NCBI RefSeq assembly: GCF_011751865.2
Contig: NZ_CP061770.1
Span: 744,001-808,000 of the forward strand
Direction: 5' to 3'
Length of the DNA: 64,000 nt
Source: Salinibacterium sp. ZJ70
GTDB lineage: Bacteria; Actinomycetota; Actinomycetes; Actinomycetales; Microbacteriaceae
Shown: positions 35,363-44,625 of the stretch, one piece after another
Layout of the letters: every line of letters starts with the position of its first letter
How positions within the stretch are numbered: position 1 is the first letter of the stretch
Program-made: the position numbers and the translations under genes
Notes under the pieces: model-generated
What the model was told of the DNA's origin: nothing
The model's input: only the letters and a program-made list of their open reading frames with translations
Database searches by the model: none

Positions 35363-35647
35363 GTGCTGAACTTCGTCCTCATCGAGACGCCCACGCCGAC
35401 CCCCGCGGGGGTCGATCCCAACCTGGTGACACCGGGCGTCATCGGCTTCGTCGCGACCCTCGTGCTCGTCGTCGCCACCATCGTGCTGCTGCTCGACATG
35501 AACCGCCGCACTCGTCGCGTGCGCTACCGCGCCGAGATCGCCGAGCGTCTCGACGCCGAGGAATCGGGTGACGCTGCTGCGGGCGACGCGCGCGCGAGCG
35601 ACGACGAGGCAGGCGAGGGCCCCGCGGGCGACGAGCCCGTCAAGTAG
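35363..35647 (+). CDS. Small single-pass membrane protein
   Basis: A 94-residue protein: short N-terminus (NFVLIETPTPTPAGVDP), one transmembrane helix (about 21-44, GVIGFVATLVLVVATIVLLLDM), an Arg-rich stop-transfer (NRRTRRVRYR) and an acidic Asp/Glu/Ala tail. GTG at 35363 has GGAGGG seven bases upstream. It occupies the position of the small membrane protein after mca in related genomes (Rv1083-like by position). Function unknown. Confidence 0.82.
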   Translation: MLNFVLIETPTPTPAGVDPNLVTPGVIGFVATLVLVVATIVLLLDMNRRTRRVRYRAEIAERLDAEESGDAAAGDARASDDEAGEGPAGDEPVK

Positions 35648-35677
35648 GTCTCTGCGCCGCCATCCGGTTGCCGTCGC

Positions 35678-36463
35678 TCAGGCGTAGAGCGGGTGGAGCG
35701 TGATGAGCAGCGCCGCTGTCCAGTGGCAGAAGAACGCGATGACGGTGCACGCGTGGAACAGCTCGTGGAATCCGAAGACCCCGGGGATCGGGTTCGGGCG
35801 CTTGAGGGCGTAGAACACCGCGCCGACCGTGTAGAAGAGCCCGCCCACGACGACGAGGATCATCATCGCGAGGTTCGCCTCGGCGAGATCGCCGATGTAC
35901 ATCATCGCCGCCCAGCCGAGCGCCAGATACAGCGGCACGTAGAGCCAGCGGGGGGCCTTCAGCCAGAAGATGCGGAAGCCGATGCCGAGGAGGGCACCGC
36001 CCCACACGAGCGACAGCAGCAGCACGGCCTTGTCGTGCGGCAGAGCGCACACGGCGAGGGGCGTGTAGGTGCCCGCGATGAGCAGGAAGATGTTGGCGTG
36101 GTCGAGGCGGCGGAACACAGCCTTGACCCGGGGCGACCAGTTGATCCGGTGGTAGAGCGCCGAGATGCCGAACAGCAGCATCGACGTCGCCATGAAAACC
36201 GCCGACGCCCACTTGGCGGGCGCGCCCTGCGCGAAGGTGATGAGCACGAGGCCCGCCACGACCGTGATCGGGAAGGTCACCGCGTGCAGCCAGCCGCGCC
36301 AGGTGGGCTTGACCTCGGCCGAACCCTGGTCATCGTCGGACTCCAGAAGCGGGATGTTCGGAAGCGAGGCCGCCGGCTCCGACTCCGCCTCGCGCTCCTC
36401 ATCCGAGAGCGCGGCATTCACGCGGTCGTCGGGAAGGTCGGACGACTTCGGTGCGAGAGTCAT
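35678..36463 (-). CDS. Hemolysin III / PAQR family membrane protein (TrhA)
   Basis: A 261-residue seven-helix protein of the PAQR superfamily. An acidic cytoplasmic N-terminus (about 55 residues) precedes the first helix. The zinc-site motifs are GISALYHRINW (Ser/His), LDHANIFLLIAGTYTP (Asp/His) and FHELFHACTVIAFFCHW (His residues). PAQR proteins are thought to be amide hydrolases in membranes; TrhA affects fatty acid homeostasis in E. coli. The start is supported by TACGAT six bases upstream. It is divergent from uppS. Confidence 0.93.
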   Translation of the reverse strand: MTLAPKSSDLPDDRVNAALSDEEREAESEPAASLPNIPLLESDDDQGSAEVKPTWRGWLHAVTFPITVVAGLVLITFAQGAPAKWASAVFMATSMLLFGISALYHRINWSPRVKAVFRRLDHANIFLLIAGTYTPLAVCALPHDKAVLLLSLVWGGALLGIGFRIFWLKAPRWLYVPLYLALGWAAMMYIGDLAEANLAMMILVVVGGLFYTVGAVFYALKRPNPIPGVFGFHELFHACTVIAFFCHWTAALLITLHPLYA

Positions 36464-36469
36464 GACGAG

Positions 36470-36540
36470 ATCGTAGACGGAGGCTCATCACCGATCCTGA
36501 ATGCGAGCTGTTATCGACCAGAATGTCGATCCGCTACCGT
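36470..36540. promoter_or_regulatory. Divergent leaderless promoters for trhA-like gene and uppS
   Basis: The complement of 36470-36475 reads TACGAT, six bases from the ATG at 36463. TACCGT at 36535-36540 is six bases before the GTG at 36547. Confidence 0.5.
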
Positions 36541-36546
36541 TGCCTG

Positions 36547-37332
36547 GTGACTGAGAGCAAGGATCTCGGCGGCTCCGGGCCCCTCTATGGCCTGTACCAG
36601 GCGCGACTGCGACGCCAGCTGCAGGGGGCGCCTCTTCCGCAGCACGTCGCGATGATCATCGACGGCAACCGCCGCTGGGCCCGCGACCGTGCGCTCGAGA
36701 CCGCGGCGCACGGCCACCGGGCCGGTGCGCAGAAGATGCGCGAGTTCCTCGGATGGTGCGACGAGCTCGGAATCCGCGTCGTCACCATCTACCTGCTCTC
36801 CGCCGACAACCTCTCGGGCCGCTCGAACGAGGAGCTCGACCAGCTGTTCGAGATCATCGGCGACCTCGCCGACGACCTCTCGCGCGCGGCCGACTGGCGC
36901 ATCCAGCACGTCGGCACGACCGAAGGACTGCCCCAGTCCCTCGTCGACACGCTGAAGGCTGCCGAGAACCGCACGGCAGGCAACCGCGGCCTGCACGTCA
37001 ACCTCGCCGTCGGCTACGGCGGTCGCCGGGAGATCGCGGATGCGATGCGCAGCATCGTGCGCACGCACGGCGCGACAGGGGGCAGCTTCGAGGAACTCGC
37101 CGAGCTGCTCACCCCCGAGCTCATCGGGCAGCACCTCTACACGCAGGGCCAGCCCGACCCCGACCTCATCATCCGCACGTCCGGTGAGCAGAGGCTCTCG
37201 GACTTCATGCTGTGGCAGGCAGCGCACAGCGAGTTCTACTTCGTCGAGGCTCTCGGCCCGGATCTGCGCGAGGTGGACTTCCTGCGCGCGCTGCGCGACT
37301 ACGCCACGCGCCATCGACGATTCGGACAGTAG
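36547..37332 (+). CDS. uppS: Polyprenyl diphosphate synthase (UppS family)
   Basis: A 261-residue cis-prenyltransferase that extends isoprenyl diphosphates with Z double bonds for cell-wall lipid carriers. The diphosphate-binding site is IIDGNRRWARDRA (usual bacterial form DGNGRWA), then GAQKMREFLGWCDELGI, YLLSADNL, and the C-terminal DLIIRTSGEQRLSDFMLWQ. The DGNRRW and WC...YLLS pattern is closer to the Rv1086-type short-chain enzyme than to decaprenyl synthases, as I remember them. Start GTG 36547 chosen from the -10 six bases upstream; ATG 36523 would overlap that promoter. Confidence 0.93.
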   Translation: MTESKDLGGSGPLYGLYQARLRRQLQGAPLPQHVAMIIDGNRRWARDRALETAAHGHRAGAQKMREFLGWCDELGIRVVTIYLLSADNLSGRSNEELDQLFEIIGDLADDLSRAADWRIQHVGTTEGLPQSLVDTLKAAENRTAGNRGLHVNLAVGYGGRREIADAMRSIVRTHGATGGSFEELAELLTPELIGQHLYTQGQPDPDLIIRTSGEQRLSDFMLWQAAHSEFYFVEALGPDLREVDFLRALRDYATRHRRFGQ

Positions 37333-37369
37333 CGTCCGGGCCCCCGCTCCCACCCCCGAAGGAGATCCC

Positions 37370-38497
37370 GTGCCCCTCAGCATCGATGACTACGCATCCA
37401 GGTTCCACGAGGAGCCCGGATACCTCGACTTCGCCTCCGTGGGCCCCCTCGGCGACACGGTCGTCGCCGAGCAGAACGCACTCACGACGCTGCTCGAGAG
37501 CGCGCGCCACGGGTCGCTCAGCGTGCTCCGCGAGCAGGAGGCGCGCCTGCAGACGGCCGTCGCGGCGCTCACCGGGTTCCGCGACGACCAGGTGGTGTTC
37601 CAGCCCAACACGAGCCTCGGCCTCATGCACACGCTCTTCGGGCTCACGGGCGGCGTCGCGCTCTCGGCGGCGGAGTTCCCGTCGCTCCCGTTCGCAGCGG
37701 TGCGGGCGCAGCAGGCCCTCGGGGTCGTCTCTCCCATCTGGATCGAGACCGACCACGGGCGCGTGACCCCGGGCGACCTGCGCGACGCGCTCGATCCCTC
37801 GGTCGTCGCCGTCGCCGTGAGTCTCGTCGACTTCCGCACCGGCTACCGCGCCGACCTCGACGGCATCCGCCAGGTGATCGGCGATCGGCTGCTCATCGTC
37901 GATGCCACGCAGGGGTTCGGCGTCGTGGACGCCCCATATGAGGCGGCGGATGTCATCGCCGCGGGTGGGCAGAAGTGGCCGCGTGCCGGATGGGGGACGG
38001 GCTTCCTCGCGCTCTCCGACCGCGCACTCGAGCACCTCACGCCCGTGTGGTCCGGCTACACCGCGATCGACGGCGACGAGCTGCCGCTCGATGAGGTCGT
38101 CGACCCGGGCGCGGGTGCGCGGGCGTACTCGGTGACCAACGGCGACCCCGTCGCGGCGGCGCGACTCGCCGCGTCCCTCGAAGAGATCGCCGACGTCGGT
38201 GTCGCTGAGATCGCCACGCGGATCGCGCGCCGCACCGCCGAGATCATCGACGTCGTCGACGAGTTCGCGATCCCCATCGTCTCCCCGCGCGCGGATGGCG
38301 AGCGCGCAGGCATCGTGGTGGTCGAGCCCGATGAGGATCGCCTCACGGCGCTGCTCGCCGCCCTCCACAACCACGGTGTCAGCGCGACGAGTCGAGCGGG
38401 CACCGTGCGGCTCTCTGCGCACGCGTCCACCGGCTCCGACACCATCGCACTCCTGCGCTCGGCGCTCGTCTCCTACGCACAGGCCATCCCTCGCTGA
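37370..38497 (+). CDS. Class V aminotransferase-like PLP enzyme
   Basis: A 375-residue fold-type I PLP protein. The PLP lysine is Lys202 in AGGQKWPRAGWGTG, with the pyridine-ring Asp in LIVDATQGFGV. The sequence resembles the isopenicillin N epimerase/selenocysteine lyase-like branch, which does desulfuration, epimerisation or transamination. No adjacent sulfur-carrier gene suggests a substrate. GTG with GAAGGAG upstream, 37 bp after uppS, so it is probably co-transcribed. Confidence 0.88.
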   Translation: MPLSIDDYASRFHEEPGYLDFASVGPLGDTVVAEQNALTTLLESARHGSLSVLREQEARLQTAVAALTGFRDDQVVFQPNTSLGLMHTLFGLTGGVALSAAEFPSLPFAAVRAQQALGVVSPIWIETDHGRVTPGDLRDALDPSVVAVAVSLVDFRTGYRADLDGIRQVIGDRLLIVDATQGFGVVDAPYEAADVIAAGGQKWPRAGWGTGFLALSDRALEHLTPVWSGYTAIDGDELPLDEVVDPGAGARAYSVTNGDPVAAARLAASLEEIADVGVAEIATRIARRTAEIIDVVDEFAIPIVSPRADGERAGIVVVEPDEDRLTALLAALHNHGVSATSRAGTVRLSAHASTGSDTIALLRSALVSYAQAIPR

Positions 38498-38573
38498 GGG
38501 TTTGTCAGCGCATCCGCGACGCGCCGCGTGTCGGTGCGACGGACGGCGCGGCACGGGCATAGCGTCTGGGCAT

Positions 38574-38588
38574 CAGACACCGTGTCTG
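38574..38588. promoter_or_regulatory. Inverted repeat CAGACAC-C-GTGTCTG upstream of phoH
   Basis: Perfect 7-bp arms with one central base, just downstream of TAGCGT (38560-38565), which could be a -10 for the phoH transcript. It may be an operator or a short 5' hairpin; the leader to the start codon would be about 110 bases. Confidence 0.35.
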
Positions 38589-38680
38589 AACGGAGCGGCC
38601 ACATACGTTCGCACCGTTGAGCCCCCTGGCCGATCCGCGACAGGATCCGGGTGAATCAGATACCCGGGGATGGAGTGGGA

Positions 38681-40036
38681 GTGCCTGCGCTCGAGAAGCC
38701 CCAGCGAAACACCACCGCCACCAGCGCCGGGAAGGCGAAGAGCACCGAGCGCACCTATGTGCTCGACACCTCGGTGCTCCTGAGCGATCCCCGTGCGATC
38801 TTCCGGTTCGCGGAGCACGCCGTGGTTCTGCCGGTCGTCGTCGTCACCGAACTCGAGGCGAAACGCCACGATCCGGAGATCGGCTACTTCGCGCGGGCGG
38901 CACTGCGCCTCCTCGACGAGCTGCGCATCGAACACGAACGCCTCGACTTCCCGATCGCCGTGGGTGACACGGGCGGCTCGCTGCGCGTCGAGCTCAACCA
39001 CTCCAACATGGGCGTCCTGCCGTCGGGCCTGCAGCTGAACGACAACGACTCCCGCATCCTCGCGGTCGCGCTCAACCTCTCGAACGAGGGTGTGGATGTC
39101 GTCGTCGTGTCGAAGGATCTCCCGTTGCGCGTCAAGGCGGCGTCGATCGGCCTCGCCGCCGAGGAGTACCGCGCGGAGCTCGCCGTCGACTCCGGATACA
39201 CCGGCGTCGCCGAGATCGAGGTCTCGAGCGAGCAGATGTCCGACCTGTACGAGAAGGACACACTCACCACGCGTCTCGTCGCCGATCTGCCGATCAACAC
39301 GAGCCTCGTCGTCCACTCCGACCGGGGATCCGCTCTCGGCCGCGTCACCGAACGCGGCATGCTGCGCGTCGTGCGCGGCGACCGCGACGTCTTCGGGCTC
39401 CACGGGCGCAGCGCCGAGCAGCGGCTCGCGATCGACCTGCTGCTCGACCCGGAGGTCGGGATCGTGTCGCTCGGAGGGCGCGCGGGCACCGGCAAGTCGG
39501 CGCTCGCGCTGTGTGCGGGACTCGACGCCGTGCTCGAACGCCAGCAGCACCGCAAGATCATGGTGTTCCGCCCCCTCTACGCCGTCGGCGGTCAGGAGCT
39601 CGGCTACCTGCCCGGCGACAAGGAGGAGAAGATGAACCCCTGGGGCCAGGCGGTGTTCGACACGCTCGGCGCCGTCGTCTCCGAGAATGTCATCGAGGAG
39701 GTCCTCGCTCGCGGCATCCTCGAGGTGCTGCCGCTCACCCACATCCGGGGTCGCTCACTGCATGACGCGTTCGTGATCGTCGACGAGGCGCAATCGCTCG
39801 AACGCAACGTGCTGCTCACGGTGCTGTCGCGCATCGGGCAGAACTCGCGGGTCGTGCTCACCCACGACGTGGCCCAGCGCGACAACCTCCGCGTCGGGCG
39901 CCACGACGGCATCGCCTCCGTCATCGAGACGCTCAAGGGGCACCCGCTGTTCGGGCACATCACGCTCATGCGCAGCGAGCGCTCGGCGATCTCGGCGCTC
40001 GTCACCGAGCTGCTCGAGACGAACGAACTCGCCTGA
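38681..40036 (+). CDS. PhoH2-type protein: PIN ribonuclease fused to PhoH ATPase
   Basis: A 451-residue protein with an N-terminal PIN domain (about 25-150, [13 protein letters not shown] with catalytic Asp, [34 protein letters not shown]) and a C-terminal PhoH helicase/ATPase (about 245-445, Walker [13 protein letters not shown], Walker B VIVDEAQS). PhoH2 proteins unwind and cut RNA. GTG at 38681 follows GGAGTGGGA; GTG at 38651 is an alternative. It occupies the Rv1095-like position in the conserved block. Confidence 0.93.
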   Translation: MPALEKPQRNTTATSAGKAKSTERTYVLDTSVLLSDPRAIFRFAEHAVVLPVVVVTELEAKRHDPEIGYFARAALRLLDELRIEHERLDFPIAVGDTGGSLRVELNHSNMGVLPSGLQLNDNDSRILAVALNLSNEGVDVVVVSKDLPLRVKAASIGLAAEEYRAELAVDSGYTGVAEIEVSSEQMSDLYEKDTLTTRLVADLPINTSLVVHSDRGSALGRVTERGMLRVVRGDRDVFGLHGRSAEQRLAIDLLLDPEVGIVSLGGRAGTGKSALALCAGLDAVLERQQHRKIMVFRPLYAVGGQELGYLPGDKEEKMNPWGQAVFDTLGAVVSENVIEEVLARGILEVLPLTHIRGRSLHDAFVIVDEAQSLERNVLLTVLSRIGQNSRVVLTHDVAQRDNLRVGRHDGIASVIETLKGHPLFGHITLMRSERSAISALVTELLETNELA

Positions 40037-40075
40037 CATCCGCGGGCACGCATCCACGGGGCACGCCCTCGCCGC

Positions 40076-40081
40076 TAGGGT
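40076..40081 (+). promoter_or_regulatory. Putative -10 (TAGGGT), leaderless
   Basis: TAGGGT ends six bases before the GTG at 40088. Confidence 0.45.
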
Positions 40082-40087
40082 GAGGGC

Positions 40088-40312
40088 GTGCCTCCTTGGA
40101 TCCTGCTGCCGCTCGTGCTCGGTCTGCTGATGACCCTGTGGGGCGTCATCATGCCGCGGATGCAGTGGCGCTGGCTCGGCTATTGGGGGGCGGCGCCCGA
40201 AGACGACCCGAATCCGGAGTCGTTCTACCGGAACCTCCGCTGGATCAACTTCGCCGGGCTCATCGCCCTCTCGCTCTGCCTCGTCTTCTTCCTCGCGACG
40301 ACCGTCTGGTAG
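40088..40312 (+). CDS. Small two-helix membrane protein
   Basis: A 74-residue protein with two transmembrane helices (about 4-22, WILLPLVLGLLMTLWGVIM, and 53-71, FAGLIALSLCLVFFLATTV) and a polar loop RWLGYWGAAPEDDPNPESFY between them. I see no catalytic motif. Similar small proteins (some as DUF6199) are common in actinobacteria. Its own leaderless promoter and codon pattern support a real gene. Confidence 0.7.
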   Translation: MPPWILLPLVLGLLMTLWGVIMPRMQWRWLGYWGAAPEDDPNPESFYRNLRWINFAGLIALSLCLVFFLATTVW

Positions 40313-40367
40313 TCCGCGGCCTCCCGCCGCCGTATCCGATCTCTCCCGTCCCTTCGGGCGGACGCAG

Positions 40368-40402
40368 AGCGCCCCCGCTCGGCGAACCGGAACGGGGGCG
40401 CT
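40368..40402. terminator. Bidirectional terminator before fumC
   Basis: AGCGCCCCCG (40368-40377) pairs with CGGGGGCGCT (40393-40402), between two converging genes. Confidence 0.7.
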
Positions 40403-40429
40403 GCAGAGGAACTGCGGGGGAGCTGCGGA

Positions 40430-41818
40430 TCAGCCCGGGTGCGTCATCGAGAGCACATCGAGCGCCGTGTCGAGCTGCTCGAGCGTGAGCTCGCCGCGCT
40501 CCACGAAGCCGAGCTCGAGCGTCGCCTCGCGCACCGTGATGCCCTGGGCGACCGCGTGCTTGGCGATCTTGGCGGCGTTCTCGTAGCCGATGAACTTGTT
40601 GAGCGGCGTGACGATCGACGGCGACATGCCGGCGAGAGCGGCGGCGCGCTCGAGGTTCGCTTCGAGACCGTCGATCGTCTTGTCGGCGAGCACGCGGGTC
40701 GAGTTCGCGAGCAGACGGATCGACTCGAGCAGCGCCGTGCCCATCACGGGGATCGCGACGTTGAGCTCGAACGAGCCGGTGGCGCCCGCCCAGGCGACGG
40801 TCGCGTCGTTGCCGATGACGCGCGCGCCGACCATGATGACGGCCTCGGGCACGACGGGGTTGACCTTGCCGGGCATGATCGAGGAGCCGGGCTGCAGGTC
40901 GGGGATGTGCAGCTCGCCGAGACCGGTGTTGGGGCCGGAGCCCATCCAGCGCAGGTCGTTGCAGATCTTGGTGAGCGAGACCGCGATGACACGCAGGGCG
41001 CCGGAGGCCTCGACGAGGCCGTCGCGGTTCGCCTGCGCCTCGAAGTGGTCGAGCGCCTCGGTGATCGGCAGGCCCGAGGAGGCCGCGAGCTCGGCGATGA
41101 CCTTCTGCGGGAAGCCGAGCGGGGTGTTGATGCCGGTGCCGACGGCGGTGCCGCCGAGCGGGACCTCCGCGACACGGGGGAGTGCCGCCTGCACGCGCTC
41201 GATGCCGAGGCGCACCTGGCGGGCGTAGCCGCCGAACTCCTGGCCGAGGGTGACGGGCGTCGCATCCATGAGGTGCGTGCGGCCCGGCTTGACGGCGTCC
41301 TTCCAGAGCGTCGCCTTCTTCTCGAGCGCGACGGCGAGGTGGTCGAGCGCGGGCACGAGGTCGTTGATGAGGGCACCCGTGACGGCGACGTGCACCGAGG
41401 TGGGGAACACGTCGTTCGAGGACTGCGAGGCGTTGACGTGGTCGTTGGGGTGAACGGGCGAGCCGAGCTTCTCGGTCGCGAGGGTGGCGAGCACCTCGTT
41501 CATGTTCATGTTCGAGCTCGTGCCGGAGCCCGTCTGGTAGGTGTCGACCGGGAAGTGGTCGTGGTGCTGGCCGTCGATGATCTCGTCGGCGGCCGCGACG
41601 ATCGCGTCGGCGACGGCCACGTCGAGCACGCCGAGTTCGGCGTTGGCGATCGCTGCGGAGCGCTTCACCCGGGCGAGGGCGACGATCTGCGCGGCCTCCA
41701 GCCCGGTGCCCGAGATGGGGAAGTTCTCGACGGCGCGCTGCGTCTGCGCGCGGTAGAGGGCGGATGCAGGAACCCGCACCTCTCCCATCGTGTCGTGCTC
41801 GATGCGGTACTCAGTCAC
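40430..41818 (-). CDS. fumC: Class II fumarate hydratase
   Basis: A 462-residue, iron-independent fumarase interconverting fumarate and malate in the TCA cycle. Signature [15 protein letters not shown] (catalytic Ser loop), [27 protein letters not shown], and [14 protein letters not shown] are all present. GTG at 41818 ([16 protein letters not shown]) matches the family's usual N-terminus and has AAGGG upstream; ATG at 41845 would add nine residues. In M. tuberculosis glpX follows fumC; here a carbonic anhydrase sits in that slot. Confidence 0.97.
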   Translation of the reverse strand: MTEYRIEHDTMGEVRVPASALYRAQTQRAVENFPISGTGLEAAQIVALARVKRSAAIANAELGVLDVAVADAIVAAADEIIDGQHHDHFPVDTYQTGSGTSSNMNMNEVLATLATEKLGSPVHPNDHVNASQSSNDVFPTSVHVAVTGALINDLVPALDHLAVALEKKATLWKDAVKPGRTHLMDATPVTLGQEFGGYARQVRLGIERVQAALPRVAEVPLGGTAVGTGINTPLGFPQKVIAELAASSGLPITEALDHFEAQANRDGLVEASGALRVIAVSLTKICNDLRWMGSGPNTGLGELHIPDLQPGSSIMPGKVNPVVPEAVIMVGARVIGNDATVAWAGATGSFELNVAIPVMGTALLESIRLLANSTRVLADKTIDGLEANLERAAALAGMSPSIVTPLNKFIGYENAAKIAKHAVAQGITVREATLELGFVERGELTLEQLDTALDVLSMTHPG

Positions 41819-41863
41819 GGTGATGCTGCCCTTCTTCGGGTTCATGCGGGTGACGACGCGGGC

Positions 41864-42487
41864 TCAGGCCTCGTCGTCGATGGAGCCGATCACGATCGCC
41901 ACTGCGGCGTCGCCTTCGGCAAGACGGTAGTTCGCTCCCACCACTGCCAGCGTACCTTCGGCGACGGCGTCGGCGATGAGCTCGGATCGCTCCACGACGG
42001 CGGCGACGGTCGCTTTGAGGTGGCGGATGCCGACGGCTTCCGCGCTCTGGTCGGCGCCGGCGCGGACGGCCGGGCGGATGGCGGCGATGTGGCCCGCGAT
42101 GCGAGGGGGGAGCGCGGGAGTCTCGGGTGAGCTGAGCTCGATCGCGGCCTTCACCGCACCGCAGTTGTCGTGCGCGAGCACGACGATGAGCGGAACCCCG
42201 AGCACCGCGACGGCGTACTCGAGGGAGGCGATCGCCGAGTCGGAGATGACCTGGCCGGCGTTGCGGATGACGAACAGGTCGCCGAGGCCCTTGTCGAAGA
42301 TGATCTCGGCCGCGAGGCGGGAGTCGCTGCAGCCGAAGAGGACGGCGTGGGGATCCTGCGCGCCCGTGAGATCCTGGCGGCGCTCGGCGTCCTGGCGGGG
42401 GTGGAGCGGCTCACCTGCGACGAAGCGCTCGTTGCCGCGCTTCATCTCACGCCAGACCTGGGCAGGGGTGCGGATGATGTCGGTCAC
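41864..42487 (-). CDS. Beta-class carbonic anhydrase
   Basis: A 207-residue zinc enzyme converting CO2 and bicarbonate. Zinc ligands Cys53 (FGCSDSR), His106 and Cys109 (AHDNCGA), with the Asp55-Arg57 dyad, are intact. It supplies bicarbonate for carboxylases. The ATG overlaps the stop of the DUF4245 gene (ATGA), so it is likely part of the xseA-xseB-DUF4245-CA-fumC run on the minus strand. Confidence 0.94.
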   Translation of the reverse strand: MTDIIRTPAQVWREMKRGNERFVAGEPLHPRQDAERRQDLTGAQDPHAVLFGCSDSRLAAEIIFDKGLGDLFVIRNAGQVISDSAIASLEYAVAVLGVPLIVVLAHDNCGAVKAAIELSSPETPALPPRIAGHIAAIRPAVRAGADQSAEAVGIRHLKATVAAVVERSELIADAVAEGTLAVVGANYRLAEGDAAVAIVIGSIDDEA

Positions 42488-43137
42488 GGGAGCTCCTCGG
42501 CGGTGGCGGCGGCGACGGTCTCGAGGTCGGCATCGCGTGCCGTCCCGGAGACCACGATGGTGCGGTCGTCGAGCTCGGCGACGAGGGCGAAGGCGACATT
42601 GCCTGCGTCCTCGACGTCCCGGCGGTCATAGGTGGTCCAGGGGATGCCGCCGAGCTCGACGATGGGGCCGGCCTGTGCGTCGCGCACGGTGTTGGCGATC
42701 CAGGTCGCGTCGGTGTCGAAAGCCTGGGTGAGCTGCACGAATTCGCGGTTCGGGCTCACGAAGCCGATCTCCCAGGCGGTGACGCCGGCTGCGGTCTTCT
42801 TCGCGGAGCGGGCGAAGTTCGAGGTCCACTCGTCGCCGAGTTCGGGGATGACGAGCTTGTCGTCGAATCCGGACTGGGCGTTGTGCGTCGACGTCGCGTA
42901 GTCGACGGGCTCGCGGAAGACGCCCTGGTCGGGGCGTGCGACGACGAGCACCAGGAACAACACCACGCCGAGGGTTCCGAGCAGCGCCCCCACGAGGGCG
43001 AACCAGGTCTTGCCTTCACGGTGTGCGCGGCTCGTCGCCGCCTTGCGGGCGAAGGTCTCTTCGGGGGTCTCGGCGCGACCGAGCTCGGCGACGATCGGCC
43101 GTCCCTGCTCGTCGTGTCCGGGGTGACGCGGGCTCAC
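42484..43137 (-). CDS. DUF4245 membrane-anchored protein
   Basis: A 217-residue protein: basic cytoplasmic N-terminus (about 45 residues), one transmembrane helix (about 49-69, [20 protein letters not shown]) and an outer alpha/beta domain ([33 protein letters not shown]). DUF4245 is an actinobacterial family of unknown function, conserved next to xseB. GTG at 43137 overlaps the xseB stop by four bases. Confidence 0.9.
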   Translation of the reverse strand: MSPRHPGHDEQGRPIVAELGRAETPEETFARKAATSRAHREGKTWFALVGALLGTLGVVLFLVLVVARPDQGVFREPVDYATSTHNAQSGFDDKLVIPELGDEWTSNFARSAKKTAAGVTAWEIGFVSPNREFVQLTQAFDTDATWIANTVRDAQAGPIVELGGIPWTTYDRRDVEDAGNVAFALVAELDDRTIVVSGTARDADLETVAAATAEELP

Positions 43138-43352
43138 GAGCCGGCAGCCGCGCGTGCGGCCTCGAGTCGTGCCTTGGCGCCCACGAGCCACTCTTCGCAG
43201 CGGCGGGCGAGCGCCTCTCCGCGCTCCCAGAGTGCGAGCGACTCCTCGAGGGTGGCGGCGCCCTGTTCGAGGCGCGTCACCACCTGCACGAGCTCGTCGC
43301 GGGCCTCCTCATAGCTGAGCGAGGCGACGTCGGCGGGGGTGGCGTCGGACAT
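43134..43352 (-). CDS. xseB: Exodeoxyribonuclease VII small subunit
   Basis: A 72-residue helical hairpin protein that binds XseA and forms exonuclease VII, which degrades single-stranded DNA from both ends. [19 protein letters not shown] and [14 protein letters not shown] are the family motifs. TAGTCT (complement of 43360-43365, overlapping the xseA stop codon) is seven bases before the ATG, so it may also have its own leaderless promoter. Confidence 0.95.
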   Translation of the reverse strand: MSDATPADVASLSYEEARDELVQVVTRLEQGAATLEESLALWERGEALARRCEEWLVGAKARLEAARAAAGS

Positions 43353-43359
43353 GGCTTCC

Positions 43360-43365
43360 AGACTA
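43360..43365 (-). promoter_or_regulatory. Putative -10 (TAGTCT) for xseB inside the xseA stop
   Basis: On the minus strand TAGTCT ends seven bases before the xseB ATG at 43352, and its first three bases are the xseA stop codon TAG. Confidence 0.35.
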
Positions 43366-44562
43366 GTCGGCGGTGGCAGTCAGTTCACCCGATGCGACGC
43401 GGATGCGGAGGGCGTCGCCCGAGGCGACCTCGTCGGCGTCGCGCACGATCGCATCCGCGGCGCTCACGACGGCATAGCCCCGGTCGAGGGTGCGCTGGGG
43501 CGACAGCGCACGCAGTTCGACGGCGAGTCGGTGGATGGCGGTCTCCTCGCGTTCGACCCGCAGCTGCACGAGCTGCGTGCCGCGGTCGACGAGGCGGATG
43601 AGATCCTCGGTGCGCGTCTGCACGAGGGTCGAGGGGTCCGAGAGCGAGGGGCGCGATCGCAGCGTCGCGAGCCGCTCGATCTCGCCGTTGATGAGCGAGG
43701 CGAGGCGCGAGCTCATGCGGGCGCGTGCCTGCTGCATGAGCGCCATCTCCTCGGCGACGTCCGGGACCACGCGCTTGGCGGCATCCGTGGGGGTCGATGC
43801 GCGGAGGTCGGCGACGAGGTCGAGGAGGGGGCTGTCTGCTTCGTGCCCGATGGCCGAGACGAGCGGAGTGGTCGCCGCCGCGGCGGTGCGCACGAGCTGC
43901 TCGTCGCTGAACGGCAGCAGGTTCTGGAAGTCGCCGCCGCCGCGCGCGACGATGATGACGTCGACCTCGGGGTCGGCGTCGAGCGTGCGGATGGCTGCGG
44001 CGACCTCGGTCGCTGAGCGGTCGCCCTGCACCGCCGCGTGCACGACGCGGAACTCCACCTGCGGCCAGCGCAGCTGGGCATTGCGCAGCACGTCCTTCTC
44101 GGCATCAGAGTCCTTGCCGGTGACGAGCCCGATGCACTGCGGAAGGAAGGGCAGCGGCTTCTTGCGGTCGGCGTCGAAGAGACCTTCGGCGCGGAGTTTC
44201 TGCTTGAGGCGCTCGAGCTGGGCGAGCAGGTCGCCGATGCCGGCATGCCGGAGGTCGGACGCGACCATCGAGAGCGTTCCGCCGCGCATCCAGTAGTCGG
44301 GCTTGACGAGGGCCGCGACGCGGTCGCCCTGCTGGAACGTCTCGGTGAGGCGCGAGACGGTGGAGGACCACACGGTGAGCGAGACGGTGACGTCCTGGTC
44401 GAGGTCCTTGAGCTTGGCGTAGACGACGCCGCGCGACTGGTTCCACTGGGTCAGCTCGCCCTCGACCCAGACCGAGCCGAGGCGGTCGATCCAGCCCTTG
44501 AGCTTGGCGGCGAGCTCGGCGACGGGCCACGGGGTCTCGGCTGTCGGCTTCTCGTCGCTCAC
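43363..44562 (-). CDS. xseA: Exodeoxyribonuclease VII large subunit
   Basis: A 399-residue catalytic subunit of exonuclease VII. N-terminal OB fold (about 20-115, [25 protein letters not shown]), then the nuclease domain with [38 protein letters not shown] and [18 protein letters not shown], then a coiled coil. The GTG at 44562 has TACCCT six bases upstream; longer readings would run through ispH on the other strand. Divergent from ispH. Confidence 0.96.
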   Translation of the reverse strand: MSDEKPTAETPWPVAELAAKLKGWIDRLGSVWVEGELTQWNQSRGVVYAKLKDLDQDVTVSLTVWSSTVSRLTETFQQGDRVAALVKPDYWMRGGTLSMVASDLRHAGIGDLLAQLERLKQKLRAEGLFDADRKKPLPFLPQCIGLVTGKDSDAEKDVLRNAQLRWPQVEFRVVHAAVQGDRSATEVAAAIRTLDADPEVDVIIVARGGGDFQNLLPFSDEQLVRTAAAATTPLVSAIGHEADSPLLDLVADLRASTPTDAAKRVVPDVAEEMALMQQARARMSSRLASLINGEIERLATLRSRPSLSDPSTLVQTRTEDLIRLVDRGTQLVQLRVEREETAIHRLAVELRALSPQRTLDRGYAVVSAADAIVRDADEVASGDALRIRVASGELTATAD

Positions 44563-44568
44563 CCGACC

Positions 44569-44619
44569 AGGGTACGCACCTCGCGCGCCCGGCGGATGCG
44601 AAGGTCCCCACCGTAGACT
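44569..44619. promoter_or_regulatory. Divergent leaderless promoters for xseA and ispH
   Basis: The complement of 44569-44574 reads TACCCT, six bases from the GTG at 44562. TAGACT at 44614-44619 is six bases before the GTG at 44626. Confidence 0.5.
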
Positions 44620-44625
44620 CGGCAT

